Shown: positions 1 through 7,479 of the stretch, in pieces
How positions within the stretch are numbered: the stretch's first letter is position 1
Layout of the letters: each line of letters opens with the position of its first letter
NCBI GenBank assembly: GCA_030374735.1
Contig: JASCIV010000531.1
Location: 1-17,403 of the forward strand
DNA from: Gracilaria caudata
Taxonomy: Eukaryota; Rhodophyta; Florideophyceae; Gracilariales; Gracilariaceae
Length of the DNA stretch: 17,403 bases
Reading direction: 5' to 3'
Notes under the pieces: model-generated
Told to the model about the DNA's origin: nothing
Databases searched by the model: none
Seen by the model: only the letters and a program-made list of their open reading frames with translations
Program-made: the position numbers and the translations under genes

Positions 1-682
1 GAACTTACGAACCCGCACAATTGGTTTGAATCATATCCGATCTACTTACAATCCGCTACATATTTCACAGTCGCCTTTTCAGTGACACTCACATTGTCTT
101 ATCTGCTCCTGTCTGTGGAATATTTAATCTCCACTGATCATGTCATCACACATGACGTAGTTTTGCTTCATGAAGATGTTCAGAGGTCAGGAACGGAGAT
201 CTCCGTCTCCGGAGACGTTCATCCAAATTGTGTACGGATGCACGCTGCATGTGATTGTCAAACACCTAGGCCTACGTCTCATTGGAAAAGGAGACTGAAA
301 GGATCGATTGTGAATTGGATGATGCAAAACTCTTGAGTTTCATTGCTGCAGATGCGTTTTGCATGGCGGATTCACTGCTAGCGATACGGCATACGTTGTC
401 CTTTTCCCACAGCAATCCGTTCAAGTATGGTGCGCTATACAAGGGTGCTTTGACCCTAGGGTTCAGCTCTGTGGTTAGTCTTGGAGCACTGTCTAACAAC
501 TACTTTTATCAGGGGGCAGTATGAAAATATGGGATGTTCCAACTCATGACGAAAGCCTGATATACACGCTACAATTTTCGGAGTCACTAGCATCACGGGG
601 ACGTTCTTTTCTAATGGAGGAGAACGTGATTGATCGCTCTTTTTACCTAGAAACTCGAGATGTATGGGAATGTGTGCTCTGA
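1..682 (+). pseudogene. Unrecognised, frame-broken reading frame entering from the left edge
   Basis: Three plus-strand open stretches follow each other in three frames. The first is open from base 1 to a stop at 334-336. The second runs from about 259 to a stop at 522-524. The third starts with ATG at 521 and ends at 680-682. The first holds a hydrophobic run, roughly codons 21-45, that could be a membrane segment, and the second holds a weaker one near its end. The serial layout resembles one protein-coding region broken by two frame changes, or exons whose junctions I cannot place. I do not recognise any family in it. It is cut by the window edge, so the N-terminus is missing. It could equally be chance open sequence. 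Confidence is low. Confidence 0.25.
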
Positions 683-863
683 GAATTGAGAGAATGTTTC
701 TAATGTCTATACTTCAAGAGAAAATTACCAAGCTTTACTGACAGGTTTGTTGCGGTTTCTACGCTTCCCATTTCGTGCCGTGCCATTACATACTCAACCT
801 CGTATGCGGAATTCACCGCAAGGTCCATTCAGTTACCTTGCCTCAAGCAACTCTAAGTTTCTT

Positions 864-1625
864 TCACTTTTGCTTGAGTACTTCCATGATTTTATCCAGC
901 TTCGCGAGGACTGTACTCATTCGTTCATCAACAATTTGTATAACCTCCTCTCTTGTGACACTGTTTTCCTTCGTATTACTGAATTGAACGGGCTTCGCCA
1001 GTGTATTTGACAGATCTTTCAGTGTCTTGTTCACGGTACGCATTTCTTCTCCAATTGACGCCGTCTCCCTTCTTCTGCGCTTGCCAACGTACTGGACATT
1101 TTCCAGCTTTCGTTTCTGTGTTCTCCTATTCTCAAGGCTTATTTGGGAATGTCCAGACTCGGACGTGTCGATATCTTCATTCTCGTCGCTAACATCCATA
1201 TCCCCTACGAGCGAAGCTGACATTTTCGTGAAAAGGGCTCTTTCAGCATGCTTAGCTCTTCGAACGGATGCCGGGCATGTAAGATCCCCAGTGGGTTTGC
1301 TCGACTTGAGCAGATTGTCGAACTTGGATCGCAACGATTTAGGATTTCGTTTGGGACGATTGAATGCCGGAATCGTCGCGTTGTACATCTTTTCGACCTT
1401 TGCCCATTCGTTGTTCCCCAACGGGAGGATTTCCTCAATGCAGTCCATGAGGACGCTACAATCATCGGTGTTATAGTTGGGTGCGTTTTCTCGAGAGTGC
1501 GCGCTTCGCTTCTTCGTTTTGCGCGTTTCAGGGGCATAACCAGAAGAACTTTTCTGTGGCCCGCTTGTTTCTTTTTCTCCAGTTTGTGTCACTTGACGGC
1601 CGCCAAAGCCTGCGATAGTCTTTTG
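864..1625 (-). CDS. DUF6818 (Myb/trihelix-like) domain protein, N-terminus uncertain
   Basis: The protein has about 250 residues. After a basic, Ser/Lys-rich N-terminal segment comes a domain with LMDCIEEILPLGNNEW, then RNPKSLRSKF, then PTGD-x3-CP-x2-VRRAK. This order and spacing is the DUF6818 signature, a predicted Myb/trihelix-like DNA-binding fold known from oomycetes and red algae, often in large families. An acidic stretch, a KRRRR nuclear-localisation-like patch and a C-terminal heptad-like helix follow, suggesting a nuclear, self-associating DNA-binding protein. The function is unknown. The open frame has no ATG before the domain: it runs back to a TAG at 1626-1628, and GTG at 1592 is not a credible eukaryotic start. 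An ATG at 1642-1640 in another frame reads 17 codons into this frame, so a one-base frame change near 1590-1600, or an intron, probably hides the true start. Family confidence is high; start confidence is low. Confidence 0.75.
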   Translation of the reverse strand, partial: QKTIAGFGGRQVTQTGEKETSGPQKSSSGYAPETRKTKKRSAHSRENAPNYNTDDCSVLMDCIEEILPLGNNEWAKVEKMYNATIPAFNRPKRNPKSLRSKFDNLLKSSKPTGDLTCPASVRRAKHAERALFTKMSASLVGDMDVSDENEDIDTSESGHSQISLENRRTQKRKLENVQYVGKRRRRETASIGEEMRTVNKTLKDLSNTLAKPVQFSNTKENSVTREEVIQIVDERMSTVLAKLDKIMEVLKQK

Positions 1626-1642
1626 CTAAGTCTAGGCGACAT

Positions 1643-2720
1643 GGCCGTAAGGGGTCAGACTTTACAAATATTATTAACGGCAGGAACCCGAATTGGACCT
1701 GGTGCGTGACGAATCTGTAGGCGGAACAGCGACAGTACTGCACGGCCCGCTGAGGAAACGCTGTTTTGCTTGAGATTGTGTCAGAACCAAAGTATTGTAG
1801 TTGTTGAGAAGGTTTTTAGTGCTTACCTGGATGCGTGTGCACGATCTGGCTGGGAGAATGTGCTCACTATTTCACCTTAATTCTTACAACTATTCAGGAT
1901 AGCAGCAAATATGAAGTGCGTGCAGTCGTGTTCTATCGCTTGCTTGTGTCCGACTCCTGGCTTGAGAGAAACTATGCAACGCATATCACGGCAGAGAAAA
2001 GGTTTTCATGCGATTGAAGCGAATCAGTGCTGGCGGGTAAGGTTGTTCCACAGAATACGACTGACATGCAACTTTGAGCGGTGAGCTTAGCGGAAGGATG
2101 GAGAACACGGCTACAGTGTGAAAGAGGCGGGAAGGAGGCGTCGTTTCTAACTGGATTTAGATTTAGTCCGGAGTAATGTGGAGACGGGAATTCTATTGAA
2201 AGGCGCAAACGCGCAATGACGCAAATACCGGTGAGTGCTTAACAGAGTCTTGTGGACAAAAAGACAGTTTGAGTCTTAAGCACGAGACGGAAGCTCTGCG
2301 GTGAGGCAGACACCAGTTGTTGCGCTCCTCGGAGCAAGAAGAAGGCCTAGTCGAGAAGAAAAACTTGGTGTCGGTCTTAACTACGAGATTGCAAGCGGTG
2401 CGTTCATGAGTATGCCATAGCTGTGCGCTGCCTGTCGGGAAGTAGGCACAGTCGTGGTGAGGGATGTTATATATCTCCGGCGGAGCGGCCGGGCAGGTAC
2501 GGTGGTCTGTGGCGCTACCACCGACAAATCGACAGTTGCACTCCTGTGTGGATTTGTCAATCTCTAACGGTCATCGCATAGCGTTATAGATTGGCAAATC
2601 TGGATGTCACGCTTTCTATCCTAAGCCAATCAAACAACAGTAAATCTGTAGATTTGTGGCTGTCGGAATTTACGATTGCACTCAATATCAGAGCTCTTCG
2701 AAGCGAGCTTCGCAAGAGGA
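1643..2720. other. Gap without a supported gene
   Basis: No open frame here has recognisable composition or motifs; those present are under 80 codons and overlap on both strands. Around 2480-2530 there are small hairpins (CTCCGgCGGAG, and GGTGGT facing ACCACC about 10 bases apart). From 2524 to 2660 the words GACAAATC, GATTTGTC and GGCAAATC recur in both orientations. This could be degraded repeat DNA, but I cannot assign a family. Confidence 0.4.
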
Positions 2721-3640
2721 TTCGCAAAGCTCCTTGAGCTTCATTAAAAAGCTTAGGTAAAAACTAAATAAAATATGTGGTTTATAGTCTATGCATCACA
2801 ATAAATTTCGAGTTTTTTCCTCATATAACAACCTTCGCAAAAACCAATTCGTTCACTCATACTTCAAATTACGCCAAGACCAACTGTTACTCGTATATTT
2901 TATATTAGTTATGAATGCATATGTAAAATTGCGAATTTTAGCATCGTAATACAATTTGCAATCCCATTGCGTGGTTTTCAAAGGTGTGGAAAGAAGAAAA
3001 ATTCTGTGCACAAAGATCAATCTTAAATATTTTTTATACTGATTTTGATCCGCTTGAAAAATGAAGAATAAAGCGAGTGAAATAGCAACACAACTGTAGG
3101 TCCGACTGTACATGAATGTAGGACTGGCATTAAATGGAGCGAATAAACCTCCTAGATAAAAATGTCAAAACATTAATCCCAATGAGGGCAAAAGTAAGAA
3201 AGAAACACGCTCTAAACTAAAAAAAAGAAAACGTTTCTTTTGAGCCAAAATTTTTGTTTTTTTGGGTTGGTGTGGTTGTTTGGAGCACCAAACTTCGAAA
3301 TGTGCGCACTCTTACAATAATATACATATTGGAACTCAATTGATCCAATTGTCTTGGAGAACCAAAAACATGTCAAAATGCGCCGTGTGACACGGCGCAT
3401 TTTTTTAATATTGAATATGGCATTGCTGTGTTGTTTAAGAAACAAGTTGTTGCTATCTATTTATACTGCGCGAAAACGGTGATTCTGCCAACTTTCATGG
3501 TGAGAATCCAGAATCTTAGAAACTGCAAGTTTTTAAAAGATATTTTTACAAAATCAGATCAATTCAATCATTTTTGCCCTATGTATAGAGCTTTGCTATT
3601 AGATAATATTTCGTGTCACATTCCCAGAAATGTGTACCCC
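2720..3640. other. AT-rich island without a recognisable gene
   Basis: Base composition changes visibly from the mixed or GC-leaning flanks to AT-rich sequence with many A- and T-runs. Open frames of 77-96 codons exist on both strands, but their products are dominated by K, N, F, Y and I, as expected from composition, and match no family I know. The hairpin at 3375-3403 lies inside. Possible origins are relaxed intergenic DNA, an insertion from an organelle genome, or an integrated plasmid (known from some red algae). Nothing in the sequence decides between them. Confidence 0.5.
3375..3406. repeat. Perfect 14-bp inverted repeat, 1-base spacer, followed by a T-run
   Basis: The arms 3375-3388 (AAAATGCGCCGTGT) and 3390-3403 are exact reverse complements around base 3389. 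The GC-rich core CGCCGTGT/ACACGGCG stands out in an AT-rich region, and the right arm runs into seven Ts (3400-3406). This has the shape of a bacterial or plastid intrinsic terminator read on the plus strand, and by symmetry it could work weakly on the minus strand. In nuclear DNA it could simply be a cruciform-prone palindrome or a transposon end. No gene I can identify reads into it. Confidence 0.8.
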
Positions 3641-4041
3641 GCTCACGGTACCGTGTTGCCTCATATTTTCTACCCCTCCAAACGAGGCCAAATTCGTGGG
3701 TTCTGCGTTACAATCTGAACCCACTTACCTACAGCTTACGCGTGACGCAGTTCTACTTGAAAGCTGCTCCTGAAAAGCCTTTCCTTCGTCACAAATTCGA
3801 CTACTGAATATGACGAAGAGGATACTTTGAAGCGTTCATTACATCAAGCCCAAATCTAGACGGCTACTCCGTATCAGGCTGTGCCAAGTATATCAAATCT
3901 CGCCGCATCTAGTACCCATCCGCTCAAACCACCTCCCTCGACGTTCTTTTACTTATTACTACGATTCATATCACACGTCGTTGGAAAGAATTATAACGAC
4001 GAGCGCATTTTATCTTCTTTCAACTTTGGTAGCTGCAAATC
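3641..4041. other. Upstream region of the RING gene, no gene seen
   Basis: Short overlapping open frames only, none with a recognisable motif. A TAG at 4030-4032 in the RING frame closes it upstream, so the RING protein cannot begin before 4042 without splicing. Promoter elements cannot be picked out reliably by eye. Confidence 0.4.
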
Positions 4042-4353
4042 ATGCTACATCTGGGCCACCCGAAAGAATGCTTCATATGTCTTGACGAGCTTTCCGGAAA
4101 TCTCGTTCAGCTTAACTGCCGTCAGGTCTTCCATTACGAGTGCATCTCAAAAATGTTCCCAAAGGAAGGAGCGTCAACTACTCTAACATATCGGATGGTT
4201 CGCGGCACAAATGGTGAGGGAGAATTAGATGTTCAATACCCTATAAGTAATTGCTGCCCAAACTGCCGAAAACCGATTGACAAACATAACATGAAACATT
4301 GGATTGACTACGTTAACCGCAAGAAACGTAGTCGTTCCAGAGGGAACGTCTGA
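4042..4353 (+). CDS. Small RING-finger protein with one zinc ligand replaced
   Basis: This 103-residue protein consists of little more than one RING domain and a basic tail. The ligand series is C10-x2-C13, C26, then position 28, H31, C34, C72-x2-C75. RING domains bind two zinc ions and usually recruit an E2 enzyme for ubiquitin transfer. The usual CxHxxHxxC core reads C26-R-Q28-V-F-H31-Y-E-C34 here, so the fourth ligand, normally His, is Gln (CAG at 4123-4125; CAC or CAT would be His). That should weaken or abolish one zinc site. The 37-residue loop between C34 and C72 is long but within the family's range. An in-frame TAG at 4030-4032 fixes the ATG at 4042. The basic C-terminus (RKKRSRSRG) stops at 4351-4353, while a similar charged segment continues in another frame just downstream. 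It could be a young pseudogene. Confidence 0.7.
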   Translation: MLHLGHPKECFICLDELSGNLVQLNCRQVFHYECISKMFPKEGASTTLTYRMVRGTNGEGELDVQYPISNCCPNCRKPIDKHNMKHWIDYVNRKKRSRSRGNV

Positions 4354-4357
4354 GTAA

Positions 4358-4456
4358 GAATACGAGAGACGTAAGAAGAAGAATAAAAAACGTATGGAAC
4401 GTCGGCTCCGTAAAGAGGAAAAAGACACTGCCGAAAAGAGAAAGAATTCTCAGTAA
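4358..4456 (+). other. Out-of-frame charged extension downstream of the RING gene
   Basis: Shifted by one base relative to the RING frame, 32 codons read as an almost purely Lys/Arg/Glu helix (EYERRKKKNKKRMERRLRKE and on) to a stop at 4454-4456. The preceding RING tail is also basic. The simplest reading is that the RING protein once had a longer charged helical C-terminus and a one-base change near 4345-4357 cut it off. Lys/Arg-rich low complexity can arise by chance in purine-rich DNA, so this is only suggestive. Confidence 0.35.
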
Positions 4457-4669
4457 TGGAAGAATATGTACTTCTATTTGTGTCGTTCTGCATTAAATAT
4501 GTTCAGATGTTTGTTGAAGCTCCTTGGTTTTGCTCAGACCAAGTTTTTGACGTATATAGACACTGAAAAGTGTTTGTACGAACAGGAGTGATTCTTCAAA
4601 CCATTTAAGATACCACTCAAGATTAAAATCTTCATATTGTCACGACTTCGGAAGAGCAAATTCTTCGTT

Positions 4670-4934
4670 CGTTTCGTCCGCAAATGACCGGGAAAACCCG
4701 ACGACAGCTCTTTGGCGAATGAATTCCTACATTGGCCTACAAGATTGTCGTTAAAGTTACCATCGTGCTCCCGCGAATAAATACCAAAGCCTTTTCATAA
4801 TATGAGGGAGGTCAGATTACGCCAGAACAGTACACGGTCGAACCCATGAAACTCCTGGAGTTCTGGTGCTCTGTACCACAGGCTGACCCCACCTTGCGAA
4901 TATTTGGAGAGCGGGTCGCTGTAGTTGCGTCGAG
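4670..4934 (-). pseudogene. CDK11-like kinase relic, C-lobe part
   Basis: On the minus strand, directly beyond the fold-back element, the frame reads RNYSDPLSKYSQ, then SLWYRAPEL (the invariant WYRAPEL at 4878-4858), then FDR. This is the activation segment and P+1 loop of a cyclin-dependent kinase of the CDK11/PITSLRE group. The frame then runs to a TGA at 4797-4795. Further on in the same frame, 4719-4687 reads FAKELSSGFPG, matching the family's FAELLSG-x-PLFPG segment at the start of the C-lobe helices. The AVDMWS-like segment between them is missing or replaced, and might be an unspliced or eroded intron. Together with the N-lobe part (5220-5630) on the other side of the element, this is one kinase split in two. 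With an internal stop and missing conserved segments it cannot encode an active kinase. Confidence 0.75.
4931..4934. repeat. Left copy of the 4-bp target duplication (CGAG)
   Basis: CGAG here is repeated at 5216-5219, exactly outside the inverted ends CCCTATGAAC and GTTCATAGGG of the fold-back element. This fits a target-site duplication made on insertion. Four bases alone could match by chance, but the exact position at both ends makes it credible. Confidence 0.65.
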
Positions 4935-5215
4935 CCCTATGAACATCGAATCTGGCCGATATGTAGCCGACCAATGGCCGAAAGAAGGCCTTATTCGCCG
5001 AAAATTTGTGAGAACGTGTAAGTCGTGTACAGAAACACATTTGTTCTTGGACTTCGGCCATGTTTTGGCCATATGTCGGCCATATTTTGTCCATATGAAC
5101 TGGAAGAGAACTTGTTTAGATACACGAGCTACACGTTCTCACAAATTTTCGGCGAATAAGGCCTTCTTTTGGCCAATGGTTGGCCATATATCGGCCAGAT
5201 TCGATGTTCATAGGG
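4935..5215. mobile_element. 281-bp fold-back (MITE-like) element inserted in the kinase relic
   Basis: The left arm 4935-5036 and the right arm 5114-5215 are inverted copies of about 102 bp with roughly ten mismatches. The outer 28 bases from CCCTATGAAC are identical, as is a 40-base inner block containing GGCCTTATTCGCCG. The central 77 bases hold several GGCCAT words and no coding potential. Flanking CGAG copies (4931-4934, 5216-5219) fit a 4-bp target duplication. Size, long terminal inverted repeats and lack of a gene make it a non-autonomous DNA element. Four-base duplications are reported for Sola, Academ and Ginger types, but I cannot assign it. It is not a CACTA derivative, since those duplicate 2-3 bases. 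It lies between the HFGL remnant of the kinase DFG motif and the following RNYSD segment. A transcript would fold into a long near-perfect hairpin. Confidence 0.85.
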
Positions 5216-5219
5216 CGAG
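5216..5219. repeat. Right copy of the 4-bp target duplication (CGAG)
   Basis: This is the second copy of CGAG, directly after the right inverted end of the fold-back element. On the minus strand it reads CTCG, part of the codons after the kinase DFG motif, so the insertion point falls inside the activation loop. Confidence 0.65.
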
Positions 5220-5630
5220 TCCAAAGTGACGTGTCTTCGACATCCCTATCGGTGAGAAGTAATAAGACCGCTTGAGTCTCAAACCTTGAGATCCCTGTGC
5301 AGATTCTAGTTGTCATGAGGACACGCAACGCCACGAAGCAACTGTGGTGTGAGTGACTTGATCTCAGGCGCGGAATGTGGTCGTTTCATGCGTTCAAGCA
5401 AGCTCCGCAGATCATGTTCAGCCTTCTCCATGACGTCGTAGACCCTGTCAGTCTTCGAGTCCACAACCAACACCTCGTATAGGCTGACGATGTTTTCATG
5501 AACGACAGGGAAAAAGCTGCATATTCTCGCAACGGTGTCGTTGGAAAGCCGTCTTTACGGTGCCCTAGTCCGCTCTGTAGTCCCGTGCGCGGAACACACC
5601 CTCGCATTTGTCCAGGGTAACAATAACGAC
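5220..5630 (-). pseudogene. CDK11-like kinase relic, N-lobe and catalytic loop
   Basis: The minus strand gives an ordered series of kinase motifs in shifting frames. EGVFRARDYRAD (5603-5568) is the glycine-loop end and beta-2/3 region. RKDGFPTTPLRE (5559-5524) is the PxxxLRE cyclin-binding helix that names the PITSLRE kinases. HENIVSLYEV, EHDLRSLLERMKRP and QLLRGV follow. The order and wording (EHDL-x-SL, MK-x-P, QLLRGV, HDN) match CDK11 better than CDK9 or CDK10. Damage: a TAG directly after YRAD, loss of the segment carrying the ATP-binding lysine, frame changes either side of the PxxxLRE helix, and TAG at 5308-5306 where the family has Trp (HDNW). LHRDLK survives at 5302-5285, then TGA. 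The last recognisable piece is HFGL (5228-5217), a DFG with Asp changed to His, at the fold-back insertion point. Confidence 0.8.
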
Positions 5631-5948
5631 AAAGCTCAGACTATGATAACAGTTTGTCCTGCGGCAAGGGGGCTTCTTTGATCGACGGGGAACACATCTC
5701 AAAACAATGTAATGAGACTCCGACAGTGATCACCTGCACCACTAGTTATTGTTTTGACGATCACGGTTTTTGCTGCGCATTTGTCATTTCTTCGATTACA
5801 GGCAACCGTTCATCCATCTTTCTCTAGCAACTGCTCTAAAATGACGCGCTGGTACCGAGAACTTCGCAGCTCAGATGCTGGCCAGGCTCGAACGCAATGC
5901 CGGTACGCAGATAACTGCTCACACGAAAGAAAGTAAGTGCTTCATCAC

Positions 5949-7012
5949 ATGGGAAGGGTGTCAAACATGTCTCCAGTAACCTGGCAACCAGCATTCAGTT
6001 CCGCAGTGCCGCTTATCGTTCGATCATCTCGACATGTTTCACGTAAACGAGATTTCCGAATGTCCTCGTTGAATCCCGCTCGGACCGTCGTCATAACAGA
6101 TGCGTCGTGTGGTATTGGTCCTGCTAGAGCACATACGCTGGTAAAGACGCTCCCAACGATAGAACATCTGATACTAGCCACACGGAATATCAGCAAGTCC
6201 GAAGCGATGGCAGAGCCCCTTCGAAGGGGCAATTCGTGCAGACCAGTGAAGGTTATTGTTGTTCCGGTGGAGCTTTCTAGCTTAGGGAGCGCGATAGAAT
6301 GCTCTGAACGAGTTTCGGACTCCCTGAGCGAACAGCCGCTTGATCTGCTGATCAACAAAGCGGGCGTAATGGCCTGTCCATTGATGTATTCAGAAATGGA
6401 AGGAAAACTGGGACGCGTTGAACTGCAATATGCACAAATCACCTTTCTCACGCTGCACTCACAACCTCTCTGATGCCGCTCCTTGAAAAAAGCGATCACG
6501 GCAGAGCCATTTTTGTTTCTTCCTTGGCCGTGCGTATCGCATCAAGATGCACTACAGCGCCGCTTATTGGGGAGCGAGTTGAGAATATTCTGAAGGACGG
6601 AAGTTATGAAAGATGGAAGATGTACGGCGAGTCCAAACTGGCTATGTCCATGTTCTCACGCGAGCTTTCGAAAAGGACCACAGTTATGTGCGTCAGTCTA
6701 CATCAAGGGGTAGAACGAACCGAGTTGGCGAGATATATTTTGCCAAAGTTTACGCATGCCTCTCCCACGATTGCAGCGGGGAAGTTTCTCGAGGCCATGT
6801 CCCGAAAGGTGTTTGGGCTCAAGACGCCTGAGGAGGGCGCTGAGCTTTCCATCGAATTGAGCCATAAACCCGCAGAGGAACTCGAAGATGGCATGATGTA
6901 TCTTGAAACAGGGCTCGTGAAAATCCAGCGTCAGTATCTGCCAATATTATGGAACGATGATGAATGCGAACGCCTGTATGAAGATACCATGAATTTCATT
7001 AGTTCCACTTAG
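5949..7012 (+). pseudogene. Short-chain dehydrogenase/reductase, frameshifted and with eroded motifs
   Basis: This is an NAD(P)-dependent short-chain dehydrogenase of the retinol-dehydrogenase/protochlorophyllide-reductase-like group, about 350 residues. Motifs in order: the cofactor loop VVITDASCGIG (normally TGxxxGIG; the first Gly is Asp, GAT at 6099-6101), LLINKAGVM (normally NNAG; Lys at 6357-6359), the serine region IFVSSLAVR, the catalytic YGESK (Tyr 6623-6625, Lys 6635-6637) and HQGVERTEL (normally HPGV; Gln at 6704-6706). Near 6432-6435 one base is missing. The first frame ends in a stop at 6471-6473, while the frame entered by a one-base shift gives the expected TNHLSHA segment and runs to the stop at 7010-7012. 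The ATG at 5949 gives a Ser/Arg-rich leader that might target an organelle; ATG at 6060 would start directly before the fold. The frame loss plus three changed conserved residues suggests a pseudogene, with substrate unknown. Confidence 0.8.
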
Positions 7013-7479
7013 AAGAGAGTATGACACCGCTCTTGTGTACGCAACTCCAATACTCTATTGGACATAGAGTTTGTAGCTCTCCCATATTTTTGGTTGGAGA
7101 ACTTCGTGCTGGAGCTGACATAGCTCGGTATTCACGTACTACTGAACGTCATATGCCGCGGCCTTACTGTCATGAAAGTTTGAATTTCGAGTCTCCAGAG
7201 CTGTGAGCTATCAGACAGCTTCTGCTTAAACTTGCAAGCATCATGGCTCCGTTGTAAGCTTCATTTCCCCTATGTTGAGGCAATGTTGAATTAAAGACGA
7301 ATGATTAGCCAGTGCTGCAGATGTACCCGTAACTCTCTATCCCAATGTTTACCCTTGATGCGCTCGTTCTATATGTCTTTGGAACGGAAAACACGACTGC
7401 ACGCAACTGAATACGAGAGACAAACCGACGTAGAAGTCTCTCATGATTCCGGTTCATTCGTCCGCTAAACAAGCTTGAA
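7013..7479. other. Intergenic stretch between the dehydrogenase relic and RHL1
   Basis: The two neighbours converge here. One short plus-strand open frame (7021-7206, 61 codons) has no recognisable motif and no support. The stretch probably holds the 3' untranslated ends of both genes. Confidence 0.4.

Noticed and set aside
1027..1709. Plus-strand open frames of 149 and 153 codons opposite the DUF6818 gene
   Set aside because: They are antisense shadows of a frame with clear family motifs on the minus strand.
3375..3406. CRISPR repeat or tRNA-like structure
   Set aside because: Only one copy of the hairpin exists, without spaced repeats, and the arms do not fit a cloverleaf. I found no CRISPR array, rRNA or tRNA in the window.
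4354..4358. GTAAG after the RING stop as a splice donor joining the charged tail
   Set aside because: The RING frame meets its TGA stop (4351-4353) directly before this donor, so splicing here would not bypass the stop.
4812..5334. Open frames on both strands encoding nearly the same peptide (MNIESGRY and on)
   Set aside because: Both are readings of the two inverted arms of the fold-back element. The similarity comes from the repeat, not from a conserved protein.
5945..6499. Minus-strand open frame of 184 codons opposite the dehydrogenase relic
   Set aside because: The plus strand carries the ordered dehydrogenase motifs. The antisense product has no motif of its own.
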